A DNA stretch of 64,000 bases from Paenibacillus sp. RC67 (GCF_030020805.1 NZ_CP125098.1:4239501-4303500); one strand, 5' to 3'. Shown: positions 9,830-18,842, counted from the stretch's first letter. Made by a program: numbers and translations. Notes: generated from the letters alone by a model not told the origin.

Positions 9830-9875
9830 TGGTTGCGTTTACATTGCTATTATAACTTGCTAAAGCAATAATCAA
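9830..9875 (-). promoter_or_regulatory. Putative internal promoter and cre-like site before the binding-protein gene
   Basis: On the minus strand TTGATT (9870-9875) and TATAAT (9849-9854) are separated by 15 bp. Immediately downstream 9830-9844 reads ATGTAAACGCAACCA, which fits the CcpA consensus WTGNAANCGNWNNCW at every fixed position. A perfect palindrome TTGCTTTAGCAA lies between the hexamers. This suggests carbon catabolite repression of the binding-protein gene; assigned by eye. Confidence 0.5.
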
Positions 9876-9906
9876 TATTGTTAAAATTACGGGAGGTTGT
9901 GTTTTT

Positions 9907-10779
9907 TTATGATTTGATCGAGCCTACGAGCATTCCTTTAATAAAATGCTTTTGCAGGAAAGGATAAATTAGCATAATAGGTATAGTTGCGATTACGATT
10001 ACGGCCATTTTCAAACCTTCAGGAGATAAGTTAATTGCGGAATCCAAAGCGGATGAATCGGATGCTCCGAACTGGTCCGTAATTATCATTTCACGAAGTC
10101 TTACTTGTAGCGGAATTAAGGAACGACTGTTGATGTAGTAAATAGCCGCTGAGTATGTGTTCCAGTTGGATACTGCATACATAATCCCCATGGTTGCCAT
10201 AGCTGGTTTGGACAATGGAAGAACGATTCTCCACAGCATGCCCATTTCACCACAACCGTCAATACGAGCGGAGTCGAACAGCTCATTTGGCAAGTTCATA
10301 AAGAACGATCTCATAACGAATAAGTTATACGCACTGATCGCAGTAGGGATCATAAGCACCCACAATGTGTTCAACAGCTTGATGTTTTTCAGAAGCAAAT
10401 AGTTCGGAATTAATGGAGCATGGAAGATTAAAGTGACAAGAACCATGATCAAAATGATTTTACGACCCAAATACTCTTGTCTGGATAATGGATAAGCCAG
10501 AGATGCTGTAGCCATCAAGTTAATCAGCGTACCACCCACTGTAATGATAACACTGTTTCTGAAAGCGAGCCAAATCGTTTGGTCCTTCAAAATACTGGTA
10601 TAGTTGGCGCCTGTAAAATTAACCGGCCAGAAATACACGAGACCTTTATTTATCGCTACGCTGTTACTGAATGATTGAGCGATTACGTGCAACAAAGGAA
10701 GCACCATGGTTAAACCAAGTAATGTCAGAAATATAATATTGATAACGTTAAACGTTTTTACACCTTTACTAATAACCAT
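9907..10779 (-). CDS. Carbohydrate ABC transporter permease, LplC-like
   Basis: A 290-residue inner-membrane permease with six hydrophobic segments. The EAA loop that docks to the ATPase is seen as 'DSARIDGCGEMGMLWRIVLP'; the C-terminal 'PFLQKHFIKGMLVGSIKS' is typical of the LplC/YtcP group. It pairs with the LplB-like permease encoded 30 bp upstream to form the membrane channel for the binding protein encoded downstream. The intergenic space of about 120 bp to the binding-protein gene carries an extra promoter candidate. Confidence 0.92.
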   Translation of the reverse strand: MVISKGVKTFNVINIIFLTLLGLTMVLPLLHVIAQSFSNSVAINKGLVYFWPVNFTGANYTSILKDQTIWLAFRNSVIITVGGTLINLMATASLAYPLSRQEYLGRKIILIMVLVTLIFHAPLIPNYLLLKNIKLLNTLWVLMIPTAISAYNLFVMRSFFMNLPNELFDSARIDGCGEMGMLWRIVLPLSKPAMATMGIMYAVSNWNTYSAAIYYINSRSLIPLQVRLREMIITDQFGASDSSALDSAINLSPEGLKMAVIVIATIPIMLIYPFLQKHFIKGMLVGSIKS

Positions 10780-10809
10780 TTCGTTTCACCTCCGTAGTAC
10801 TTTTCCTTA

Positions 10810-11766
10810 TTAGTACAGACCGTCACCGGTAGCCTTTTTACTAAATGTATTACCGATCATGATTAGCAATAGACCAATCAATGATTTGAACAATCCGATA
10901 GCCGTTGTATAACTGTACTGACGGTCTACCAAACCGGCTCTGTACACATAAGTATCAAGTATTTCCCCATTTTCACTATTAAGTGGGTTCAGGAAGATGT
11001 ACACGCGTTCGAAACCGAAGTCCAAGAAGTTCCCCATGTGCAGAAGCAGCAATATCGTGATGGTCGGCAAAATGGTTGGAATCGTGATAGAGAAAGTTTG
11101 ACGCCATTTGCTGGCTCCGTCAATTTGTGCAGCTTCATACAAGTCAGGATTAATACCAGCGATAGCGGCCAAATAAATAATCGTTCCCCATCCACTATCT
11201 TTCCAGATACCTGATCCGATCAAGATCGTACGGATGTAAGAATTGTCTCCCAAGAAGTAGATTGGCTCAATTCCAAAAGTAGAAAGAATTTGATTCACAA
11301 ACCCAGTTGTCGGAGAAAGCAAACCTACTACGATACCGCCGACGATAACCCAAGATAAAAAGTGCGGCATGTAGATAACCGTTTGTACAATTCGTTTATA
11401 CGTGTGAATGCGCAGCTCGTTAAGAAGCAATGCAAGTATGATTGGAACAGGGAACGCAAACACCAGATCGTATAAACCAATTAACAAAGTGTTTTTAAGA
11501 ATAATAATAAATTCAGTGTATTCAAACATTCTTTTAAAATGAGCAAGACCTACCCATTCACTTCCGCTGATCCCTTTAAAAATGTTGTAGTCTTGAAAGG
11601 CAATGACCGAGCCGAGTAACGGTACATATTTAAATACTAAAAAGAACAAAATACCAGGAATTGAAATCAGATAAAGAGCGAAATATTTTCTAATAAAATT
11701 CATTTTGTGGTTTTTAGATTCAAATTTGACTTGAACGCGGTCAGATGATTGAATTTTACTTGCCAT
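10810..11766 (-). CDS. Carbohydrate ABC transporter permease, LplB-like
   Basis: A 318-residue permease with six membrane helices and a positively charged N-terminal tail. The family signature 'PGILFFLVFKYVPLLGSVIAF' region starts the first helix; 'EWVGLAHFKRMF' follows, and the EAA loop is 'EAAQIDGASKWRQTFSITIP'. It is the first gene of the five-gene minus-strand unit and lies downstream of a good SigmaA-type promoter. The start ATG follows GAGGAGGGG. The transported sugar cannot be told from sequence. Confidence 0.92.
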   Translation of the reverse strand: MASKIQSSDRVQVKFESKNHKMNFIRKYFALYLISIPGILFFLVFKYVPLLGSVIAFQDYNIFKGISGSEWVGLAHFKRMFEYTEFIIILKNTLLIGLYDLVFAFPVPIILALLLNELRIHTYKRIVQTVIYMPHFLSWVIVGGIVVGLLSPTTGFVNQILSTFGIEPIYFLGDNSYIRTILIGSGIWKDSGWGTIIYLAAIAGINPDLYEAAQIDGASKWRQTFSITIPTILPTITILLLLHMGNFLDFGFERVYIFLNPLNSENGEILDTYVYRAGLVDRQYSYTTAIGLFKSLIGLLLIMIGNTFSKKATGDGLY

Positions 11767-11807
11767 TCGCCACCCCTCCTCTAGTTATTGAATGATTTTG
11801 TACTTTG

Positions 11808-11836
11808 ATTGTACTTGTGGACCGCTTGTCCTACAA
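11808..11836 (-). promoter_or_regulatory. Promoter of the LplB-LplC-LplA operon with an imperfect palindrome in the spacer
   Basis: On the minus strand TTGTAG (11831-11836) and TACAAT (11808-11813) are separated by exactly 17 bp. The spacer with the -35 box forms an imperfect inverted repeat (TTGTAGGAC versus GTCC-ACAA), a plausible binding site for the YesN-type regulator. Pattern match by eye only. Confidence 0.5.
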
Positions 11837-11972
11837 TGGACTCCTTTGTAGTGAGTTGTGTTTTTTTACGTTTTTACGTATTTCATATGGTTGCAATTCC
11901 CAATCCTACTATGCTATAGTATATTCCCTGTTTAAAAAATCCATGGTTGGGACCGAATGGAGGTTTATTGTT

Positions 11973-14129
11973 TTGGAATCCAGTGTGCAGATTGCATATC
12001 AAGAAGAATTAAATAAATTGGAAGAAACTTTTGCGGAGATTGATAGGCAACTAACGGAGCTGCAAAAATATCCGCCCTATAATGGAGATGACCATACGGA
12101 GCAAGTATTAGAGTCGATTCGTGATTCCAGACGTCGGAACCTGGCCGTAGCGCAAACAGAGCCGTACTTCGGCAGATTGGATTTTCAAGAGAGTGGCCAC
12201 CTCGAGCCCTCGCCATTATATATAGGTAAAGTTGGGGTCGAAAAAGATCCTACACTGGAATTAATGGTAATTGATTGGCGGGCTCCTGTAGCGAGCTTGT
12301 TTTACTCATTTACAGGAGGTACCGAAGCCGTCAACTATGATTCACCGGATGGGCTTGTGGAAGGACTTGTCTATTTGAAGCGAAATTTGGTCATCCGCAA
12401 GCAAATTCTTCAGCGCGTTGTCGATACATACGACCGTTCAGGCGATACAATGGCCGTAACCGACGAATTCTTGCTCTATCGCTTGGGCGAAAATAAAGAT
12501 AACAAGCTTCGGGATATCGTCTCCACTATTCAAGCAGAGCAAGACGCCATAATCCGGGCAGTGAAGAATAGCGCGTTAATTATTCAAGGTGTTGCTGGAA
12601 GTGGTAAAACGACAGTAGCCCTACATCGCCTCGCTTTCCTCTTATATCAATATCGGGATCAGGTTCGTGCGGAACGAATGATCATTCTGGCACCGAACCG
12701 AATGTTTCTCGACTATATCTCAGGAGTACTTCCCGAGCTTGGAGTCGGGCACATTCAACAGACGACCTTCTCGGATTGGGCTCTGGAACTACTCGATCAT
12801 GAAGTGCAATTGGCAGACCAAGCCGAACGATTGAAATACTGGTTCCAAGTTGGACCTGAGCGGCCCTCCATGGATGAAACGGCTCCTGGTCGCATCAAAG
12901 GATCGTTAACATTCAGGAGCTGGCTGGATCGAGCTTTGCAGCAATACGAAGCTTCCGCAGTTCCCAAAGCGGATTTCATTCCGTGGGATGGAGCTAAATT
13001 ATCCAAAACGACCATTCGGCAATGGTATGATGTTGAAAATAAACATGAACCGTTGATGAAGCGCCGCGAGCGCGTGCTGGCGAGAATGAAGCGATGGATG
13101 GAAATGGAGCTGGATAAGGTTTGGGAGGTTCATCTTAAAAAGGAGTATAAGAAGAAAGCCGCTCAACGGCTTCGTGAGTATACGAAGAGTTGGACTTCAT
13201 ACACTCCCTTCTCCTTTTATAAGGAGCTTTTCCAATCATCCGCAGTACCTGCTTTCTTGTCAAAAGAGCTCCAAGCTGAGCTGCCTGAAGCTTTATTCGC
13301 TTATACCGAAGCCTATGTCAAAAAGAAACGGGTGCAGCCAGAAGATCTCGCTCCCTTGCTGTTTATCCGTTCCAAATTTCATGGCATTCACGGAGAACTC
13401 ACCTTTGACCATACGGTTGTAGACGAGGCACAAGATTTCTCTCCTTTCCAAATAGCTCTGCTTCAAATGCACACACGAAATGATTCATTTACAATACTAG
13501 GAGACTTATCGCAGGGTATTCATGCCTATCAAGGAATAAATGACTGGAATGAATTCAGTTCTCTGTTCGATGAGGACAAAACCTCGTATTTTCAATTAAA
13601 CCGAAGCTATCGTTCCACGATGGAAATTATTTATTTTGCAAATGAAGTTCTGACCCGAGGTTGGGACCAGACTCCTGCCTTAGCCGTTCCTGTATTTCGC
13701 AGCGGCGATGCGGTCCGTGTAGTGCAGACCAGTGAATCAGAGCTCGTTCACAAGCTGATTAGCGAAATCAAACGAATTCAGTCCGGCGAAGTTTCGACAG
13801 TTGCCATTTTAGGAAGAACGGAAGCTCGATGCATCAAGCTGCATCAACAACTTAACGCTGAGGGCGTTCCTGCGAATCTAATCTCCGCTGGCCAACAACG
13901 ATATGAGGGTGGCATATCAGTCGTACCGTCCTTTATGGCCAAGGGCTTGGAATTCGATGCTGTTATTATACTGGATACGGACTCAGAGCATTATCAAGCA
14001 ACGCCGCAAGACGCCAAGCTGCTTTACGTCGGCTGCACTCGTGCATTACACGCATTGCAGCTATGGTACAGCGGCACACCGTCGCCCCTTATTGCCGACA
14101 TACAAGGTGATTTCGTCGTTCGAGACTAA
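11973..14129 (+). CDS. helD: HelD-type superfamily 1 helicase-like ATPase
   Basis: A 718-residue protein. An upstream GTG-like extension to 11805 is open but lacks a ribosome binding site; TTG 11973 lies 9 bases after GGAGG and begins with the long coiled coil typical of HelD ('YQEELNKLEETFAEIDRQL'). Helicase motifs are motif I 'GVAGSGKTTVALHR', motif II 'VVDEAQDFSPFQ', motif III 'ILGDLSQGI', motif IV 'LNRSYRST', motif V 'FMAKGLEFDAVII' and motif VI 'LLYVGCTRA'. HelD binds RNA polymerase and uses ATP to release it from stalled or DNA-bound states. It is a single-gene unit divergent from the sugar transporter and ends at a strong terminator. Confidence 0.93.
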   Translation: MESSVQIAYQEELNKLEETFAEIDRQLTELQKYPPYNGDDHTEQVLESIRDSRRRNLAVAQTEPYFGRLDFQESGHLEPSPLYIGKVGVEKDPTLELMVIDWRAPVASLFYSFTGGTEAVNYDSPDGLVEGLVYLKRNLVIRKQILQRVVDTYDRSGDTMAVTDEFLLYRLGENKDNKLRDIVSTIQAEQDAIIRAVKNSALIIQGVAGSGKTTVALHRLAFLLYQYRDQVRAERMIILAPNRMFLDYISGVLPELGVGHIQQTTFSDWALELLDHEVQLADQAERLKYWFQVGPERPSMDETAPGRIKGSLTFRSWLDRALQQYEASAVPKADFIPWDGAKLSKTTIRQWYDVENKHEPLMKRRERVLARMKRWMEMELDKVWEVHLKKEYKKKAAQRLREYTKSWTSYTPFSFYKELFQSSAVPAFLSKELQAELPEALFAYTEAYVKKKRVQPEDLAPLLFIRSKFHGIHGELTFDHTVVDEAQDFSPFQIALLQMHTRNDSFTILGDLSQGIHAYQGINDWNEFSSLFDEDKTSYFQLNRSYRSTMEIIYFANEVLTRGWDQTPALAVPVFRSGDAVRVVQTSESELVHKLISEIKRIQSGEVSTVAILGRTEARCIKLHQQLNAEGVPANLISAGQQRYEGGISVVPSFMAKGLEFDAVIILDTDSEHYQATPQDAKLLYVGCTRALHALQLWYSGTPSPLIADIQGDFVVRD

Positions 14130-14152
14130 TGAACTATCCATATTTCATCAAC

Positions 14153-14196
14153 AAAAAAGCAGGAGCCTCAATATTTAAGGCATCCTGCTTTTCTTT
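14153..14196. terminator. Bidirectional terminator after helD
   Basis: Stem AAAAGCAGGA.GCC / GGC.TCCTGCTTTT with a 10-nt loop and A/T runs on both sides. It serves helD (+) and the converging dehydrogenase gene (-). Confidence 0.8.
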
Positions 14197-14203
14197 AACT
14201 AAA

Positions 14204-15193
14204 TTACTTTACTAAGTATTGTAGTTCCGGAACAACATAGGCTTTTCCGCCCGTTAAAGCTCCGACCAAATTTTGCGAAGCCACCATCGCCATATCGTTT
14301 CTTGTTTTAACTGTAGCTGATCCAATATGGGGAACGGTTACGACATTGTCCAGCTGCAGCAGTGGATTATCCGGTGAGATTGGCTCTTTGTCGAACACGT
14401 CCAAGCCTGCACCGCGGATTGTTCCATTACGCAGAGCTTCGATTAATGCCTGCTCATCTACGGTTTGCCCACGTGAAGCATTGATAAAGAAAGCACTTGG
14501 CTTCATCATCTCAAAATGCTCTTTACGGATAAAACGCACTGTCTCCGGTGTTAAAGGAGTCATTAGTACTACAAAATCGGATTCCGTGAGAAGATCCTCA
14601 AGGGAGCGATATTCAGCGCCAAATCTTTCCTCCACGTCTGGTTTTCTGCTGCGGTTATAATACAACAGGTTCATGTCGAAGCCACGCACTGCTCTCTTCG
14701 CGATAGCCTCACCGATTCTTCCCATGCCGATAATACCTAAAGTAGCATGATGAACATCCATCCCGAATAAGTGCTCTTCGCGTACGGCACCTCTTCTCCA
14801 ATTCCCCTTCTTAACGAAGGCATCCAGCTCAGCTATTCTTCTCGACGAAGAAAGCATTAATGCAAGCACCAGATCTGCTACCGTATCATCAAGCACATAT
14901 GGTGTATGAGTTCCAATAACTCCTCTAGCCTTCATTTCATCAATATCAAAATGATTATAGCCAACACTGATCGAGCTTACCGCTTTAAGCCGCGGCGCAC
15001 GATCAAGCAGCTCTGCGTCTATGGAGGTACCGCTCAATAGAAGTCCCTCGTAATCCTTAATTTGCTCAAGAAGCTGGTTTCTGGGAATCGATCCCTCTTC
15101 TTCCCATAGGGTACACTCGCAATGCTCCTTCAAATAGGATAGACATTCAGCGGGAATTTTTCGGGTTATGAGTATTTTGGGTTTATGGGACAC
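14204..15193 (-). CDS. D-isomer-specific 2-hydroxyacid dehydrogenase (glyoxylate/hydroxypyruvate/2-ketogluconate reductase type)
   Basis: A 329-residue NAD(P)-dependent enzyme that interconverts 2-oxoacids and D-2-hydroxyacids. The Rossmann nucleotide site is 'LGIIGMGRIGEAIAKRA'. Catalytic residues are in 'INASRGQTVDE' (Arg), 'GLDVFDKEP' (Glu) and 'VPHIGSAT' (His, paired with Glu). The order and length fit the GyaR/GhrB/YvcT branch. The start is GTG 15193. It follows larE by 32 bp with no terminator, so the two are probably one transcript. LarE builds the cofactor of lactate racemase, so a link to D-lactate or related hydroxyacids is tempting, but the substrate is not known. Confidence 0.9.
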   Translation of the reverse strand: MSHKPKILITRKIPAECLSYLKEHCECTLWEEEGSIPRNQLLEQIKDYEGLLLSGTSIDAELLDRAPRLKAVSSISVGYNHFDIDEMKARGVIGTHTPYVLDDTVADLVLALMLSSSRRIAELDAFVKKGNWRRGAVREEHLFGMDVHHATLGIIGMGRIGEAIAKRAVRGFDMNLLYYNRSRKPDVEERFGAEYRSLEDLLTESDFVVLMTPLTPETVRFIRKEHFEMMKPSAFFINASRGQTVDEQALIEALRNGTIRGAGLDVFDKEPISPDNPLLQLDNVVTVPHIGSATVKTRNDMAMVASQNLVGALTGGKAYVVPELQYLVK

Positions 15194-15225
15194 TGCTAGT
15201 CGCTTCCTTCCTTTACCTGTCTGAG

Positions 15226-16068
15226 TTATGATGCCGATTCCGCATGAACCGCCTGCTGTTCCGGACTCAGTACCTCGTTCAGACTTCCAGAACGGTACCC
15301 TTTCAGATCCAAAGTAATGTAGGCATATCCAATTTCCTTCAACTTTGCATGAACCGTATCGGCAACGGCGAGTACTTCCGCCAAATCCGATGCCGGGACT
15401 TCGATTCTTGCCAGATTATCATGCTGACGGACACGAACTTGACGAAAGCCTAGCTGAATCAAGAAATCCTCCGCTTGGTCTATCATAGACAGCTTCAATG
15501 CTGTAATAGCTTCCCCGTAAGGAATTCTTGAAGATAGACAAGCAAATGAAGGCTTATCCCAAGTACGCAATCCAAATTGTCGAGACATATGACGAATCTC
15601 GGCTTTCTTGATTCCCGCTTCCAACAGCGGAGCGATTACACCCTTCTCATGTGCGGCCTGCAATCCAGGGCGATGCTCACCCAAGTCATCTGCAATTGCA
15701 CCAAAAATCACATGTTCATATCCGCGTTCTTTTGCAATAGGAATCAAATGCTCGAAAAGCGAATTTTTGCAAAAATAACAACGGTTCGTCGGATTTTCCG
15801 CATAACCTGGTATATCCAGCTCACTAGTATGAATAACTTCGTGTGCAGCCCCTAGCTCTTTAGCCAAAGCAATAGCTTCTTCCTTCTCCCTGACAGGATA
15901 AGTTTCGGAATCAGCCGTAATAGCCAATACTTTGTCATGACCTAGAAACTCAAGTGCCGCTTTCAACAAGAAGGCGCTGTCGACTCCACCAGAAAAAGCA
16001 ACGACTACTTTGTCCATGGATCGCAATATTTGACCAAGCTTTTCATATTTTTGTTCCATGCTCTCCAT
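15226..16068 (-). CDS. larE: LarE-type ATP-dependent sulfur transferase
   Basis: A 280-residue PP-loop enzyme. The ATP pyrophosphatase loop is 'VVAFSGGVDSAFLLKAA' (about residues 22-38). Further signatures are 'TNRCYFCKNSLF', with a CxxC pair, and 'WDKPSFACLSSRIPYG', whose cysteine corresponds to the one that LarE activates or sacrifices as sulfur donor. LarE adenylylates the pyridinium dicarboxylate precursor and inserts sulfur to make the nickel-pincer cofactor of LarA-type lactate racemase. The extra CxxC raises the possibility of an iron-sulfur-dependent variant; this is inference. larA, larB and larC are not in the window. AGGAGG with good spacing supports the start, and a short hairpin sits just upstream of it. 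Confidence 0.9.
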   Translation of the reverse strand: MESMEQKYEKLGQILRSMDKVVVAFSGGVDSAFLLKAALEFLGHDKVLAITADSETYPVREKEEAIALAKELGAAHEVIHTSELDIPGYAENPTNRCYFCKNSLFEHLIPIAKERGYEHVIFGAIADDLGEHRPGLQAAHEKGVIAPLLEAGIKKAEIRHMSRQFGLRTWDKPSFACLSSRIPYGEAITALKLSMIDQAEDFLIQLGFRQVRVRQHDNLARIEVPASDLAEVLAVADTVHAKLKEIGYAYITLDLKGYRSGSLNEVLSPEQQAVHAESAS

Positions 16069-16084
16069 ATTTATTCCTCCTGAA

Positions 16085-16102
16085 GGTTTCCATCAGGAAA
16101 CC
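16085..16102 (-). promoter_or_regulatory. Hairpin in the larE leader next to the ribosome binding site
   Basis: A perfect stem of 7 bp (GGTTTCC / GGAAACC) around a 4-nt loop ends 3 bases before the AGGAGG of larE. There is no T run, so it is not a classical terminator; it may stabilise or control the leader. Confidence 0.4.
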
Positions 16103-16242
16103 GATTCTTATTAGTCCCGGTATATCTTTCATTGTTTTGCAATCGTGTGCATAAAAGTCATTATGAGTACCTGGATTTATTCATTATAGTCTTTTTTCTC
16201 AATTAGAAAAAGAGGTTTCGAGGGATATGGCATACAATTTTA

Positions 16243-17934
16243 TTAGTTAGGCGCGTTTTTTGTATATAGAAGCTGTTCGAACTCCGCAGGCGTTAACGGT
16301 TTGCTAAAAAAATACCCCTGCGCATGAGCGCAGTTTTGTTCCAGCAAGAATTGCAGGTCCTCTAGCGTCTCAACGCCCTCCGCTACCACATCCAGTTTTA
16401 AATGATTCGCCATGGCTATGATCGTGGATACGATGGCAGCATTGTCTGGGTCCATAGTGATGTCACGAATAAACGATTGATCGATTTTTAATTTATGAAT
16501 CGGTATTTTTTTCAAGTAATGCAGCGAGCTGAAGCCTGTTCCGAAATCATCCATAGAAATACGAATTCCTTCTTTTTTCAGGTCATTCAGCTTTTGAATC
16601 ACTCGTTCCACATTATCCATCGCCATGCTCTCCGTAATTTCCAGTTCCAAGCATTGCGGATCGAGACCACTTTCTTGGATAGCTTGCAAAATATCACCCA
16701 CGAGCTCGGCTTTCTGAAATTGGCGTGTCGATAGATTGACGGAAACCGTAACCTTCGGCAAGCCGGCATCCTGCCATCGTTTATTTTGTATACATGCCGT
16801 TCTAATGACCCAATCTCCAATGGGTATGATAAGTCCCGTTTCTTCGGCTAAAGGGATAAATTGGGCAGGTGAAATCATTCCGTGCTTAGGGTGGCGCCAA
16901 CGGATCAATGCTTCCATGCCTATCAGCAAATTGTCTCGAATGTCGTACTGAGGCTGGTAATAAAGCTCGAATTCGTTACGTTCCAATGCTTTGCGCAGAT
17001 CGTATTCCAACTCCAGTCTCTGCAATGGATTCGACGTTAACTCATCGTGATGCGATCGATTCCAGCCATGAGCCTTTTCCTTCTCTTCCGTCAGAACTTT
17101 GGATGCATGACGCAGCAATCCGTTCATGTCCGTGCCGTTTTGCGGATAAAGAGCAATGCCAATCGTTCCTGGGATAACAAACTCACGGTCATATACGACG
17201 AACGGCGCCATCAGCTGCTGATGAATAATTCTTGATTGTTCGATTAAATCAATGGAATCATTCAGCCTTCTATACAAAATAACGAATTCATAATTGCTAA
17301 GACGGGAGATCAAATCCGCATTTTTAATGCATCGCTGAAGCCGTTCGCTGACTTGTTTTAGCAGCATATCGCCCCAATTCAAGCCTAAGGATTCATTGAT
17401 GATCTGGAACCGTTCCAGATTGATCAACATAATGGCAAAAGGGGAATGCGGAAGTTCGCTCCCTGCTGTGGCAATCGTCTGCGTCAGCTGAATTTGAAAC
17501 AAGGTTCGGTTAGGCAGTCCAGTCAGTGTGTCGTGATAAGCCATATGCTCAATCAATTGAACAGTGAGTCTTTGCTCGGTAATATCCTTCATTGTCAGAA
17601 ATATGTAGCTTTGTTCATCACTTCGGATCGGAATGAACCTTAAATTCATAGTGAGCACATGCCCGGATCGATGGCGAAAATCACACTCCATATGGGAGGC
17701 CTCACCATGATCTGCCCGAGTGAGGTGTGTCATAAAAGAAGCTGCGCTATCCGGTTCTATAAAATTAACGAAATGCTGATTGATTACTGTCATATCGTCA
17801 TATCCGGTTAGCTTGTTGTACTCCGGGTTCACCTGATGAATGCAGCCGTTCATATCCAGAAGCAGCATGGCATCCCCACTCAAATCAAATAGAGGATGCG
17901 ATGTGATAACGCTTATCGATTCCGATTCATTCAT
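16243..17934 (-). CDS. PAS-GGDEF-EAL protein, probable cyclic-di-GMP phosphodiesterase
   Basis: A 563-residue soluble protein. A PAS domain (about 10-120; 'LFDLSGDAMLLLDMNGCIHQV') is followed by a GGDEF domain (about 130-290) and an EAL domain (about 305-555). The GGDEF motif is replaced by SNYEF (213-217) and the upstream metal-binding 'DxDxFK' by 'INLERFQ', so cyclase activity is unlikely. The EAL domain keeps 'EALIRW' (341-346), 'SMDDFGTGFSSL', 'KIDQSFI' and 'VVAEGVET', as in active phosphodiesterases. The degenerate GGDEF domain may act as a GTP sensor. No membrane segment is visible, so the PAS domain would sense a cytoplasmic cue. It is a single gene with its own ribosome binding site. 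Confidence 0.93.
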   Translation of the reverse strand: MNESESISVITSHPLFDLSGDAMLLLDMNGCIHQVNPEYNKLTGYDDMTVINQHFVNFIEPDSAASFMTHLTRADHGEASHMECDFRHRSGHVLTMNLRFIPIRSDEQSYIFLTMKDITEQRLTVQLIEHMAYHDTLTGLPNRTLFQIQLTQTIATAGSELPHSPFAIMLINLERFQIINESLGLNWGDMLLKQVSERLQRCIKNADLISRLSNYEFVILYRRLNDSIDLIEQSRIIHQQLMAPFVVYDREFVIPGTIGIALYPQNGTDMNGLLRHASKVLTEEKEKAHGWNRSHHDELTSNPLQRLELEYDLRKALERNEFELYYQPQYDIRDNLLIGMEALIRWRHPKHGMISPAQFIPLAEETGLIIPIGDWVIRTACIQNKRWQDAGLPKVTVSVNLSTRQFQKAELVGDILQAIQESGLDPQCLELEITESMAMDNVERVIQKLNDLKKEGIRISMDDFGTGFSSLHYLKKIPIHKLKIDQSFIRDITMDPDNAAIVSTIIAMANHLKLDVVAEGVETLEDLQFLLEQNCAHAQGYFFSKPLTPAEFEQLLYTKNAPN

Positions 17935-18170
17935 GCTGAACTCACTCCCACCTTGCCGTACGATATTTTGGTTTATTATACCATAAGGTCTAGGTGGAAT
18001 TTAAATAATTTGATGAAAAATGTTGATAAATGTTGATAAATGAATGCAATCACACATTTCGTTCATAAAATAAGCCATTTTGCTTCAAAACAAAGCAATT
18101 AGATCAAATGAGCTGCGGTTACATAAATAAGCTGCTTGGTTTAAACTACTACAGCCTTTTATAAGTTTGC
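17935..18170. other. Intergenic region between the GGDEF-EAL and peroxidase genes
   Basis: AT-rich spacer. It holds a tandem 10-bp repeat (TGTTGATAAA at 18021-18030 and 18031-18040). I see no open reading frame with a ribosome binding site. Confidence 0.4.
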
Positions 18171-18212
18171 AAAAAAAAAAAAAAGAATCGCCGGTTTCCC
18201 GCGCGATTCTTC
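18171..18212 (-). terminator. Intrinsic terminator of the glutathione peroxidase gene
   Basis: On the minus strand a stem AAGAATCG...CGATTCTT with an inner CGG/CCG part is followed by a run of 14 T. The tract of 14 A on the plus strand is the longest homopolymer in the window. Confidence 0.9.
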
Positions 18213-18220
18213 ACTTTCAT

Positions 18221-18697
18221 TTATAATAATTTCTCGATAGCTTCTTGCAGCTCTTGGTCCTCAGGAGCTACGCGGCTGGAAAAACGTCCTTGGATCTCGC
18301 CTTCTCTATCAATTAAGAATTTTTCAAAATTCCATTTGACATCACCACTCGGCTCTGCTGCTTCTGTCAGCAGCTGATACAATGGATGCTTGTCCTCTCC
18401 GAGGATATTTACCTTACCCAATACTTCAAAGCTAACACCGTAGTTCACGCTGCAGAACTGTTGGATTTCTTCCATGGTCCCAGGCTCTTGTCCACCAAAA
18501 TCGTTGCAAGGAAAGCCAAGTATAACGAGTCCCTTGTCCTTCCACTGCTGATTCAGCTTTTCAAGACCAGCGTATTGGGGCGTGAAGCCGCATTTGGAAG
18601 CTACATTGACGATCAGCAATACTTTTCCTTTGTAGTCACTTAATGATTTCGTACTGCCTTCTGCCGTTTGAACCGATATCGTATAGATGGATGCCAT
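18221..18697 (-). CDS. bsaA: Glutathione peroxidase-family thiol peroxidase
   Basis: A 158-residue thioredoxin-fold peroxidase that reduces hydroperoxides in the cytoplasm, most likely with thioredoxin in these bacteria. The peroxidatic cysteine is in 'VNVASKCGFTPQY', the glutamine in 'FPCNDFGGQEPG' and the Trp/Asn in 'VKWNFEKFL', giving the Cys-Gln-Trp-Asn tetrad. The cysteine in 'IQQFCSVNYG' is in the position of the resolving cysteine of thioredoxin-dependent members. The length is typical. It is a single-gene unit with its own terminator. Symbol after the Bacillus homologue. Confidence 0.92.
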   Translation of the reverse strand: MASIYTISVQTAEGSTKSLSDYKGKVLLIVNVASKCGFTPQYAGLEKLNQQWKDKGLVILGFPCNDFGGQEPGTMEEIQQFCSVNYGVSFEVLGKVNILGEDKHPLYQLLTEAAEPSGDVKWNFEKFLIDREGEIQGRFSSRVAPEDQELQEAIEKLL

Positions 18698-18842
18698 TGT
18701 CCATTCCTCCTTGTCTTAGCTTTTATCATCATATCACGAAAGCGATTGGAATAAAAATCCTCTAGCCATTCGTATAAAGTGACCTATTTTGATACAATAA
18801 AAAGGTTATAAAATCGCAAGCTGCTCTAGGAGGAACCCTTTG

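Noticed and set aside
11805..11972. N-terminal extension of HelD by 56 codons
   Set aside because: No ribosome binding site lies before the upstream start, the extension is Cys/Phe/Ser-rich and unlike HelD, and it covers the divergent promoter region. TTG 11973 after GGAGG fits the family.
18021..18040. Tandem 10-bp direct repeat in an AT-rich spacer
   Set aside because: Two copies only, no further copies seen nearby; not enough to call an iteron, CRISPR or regulatory array.
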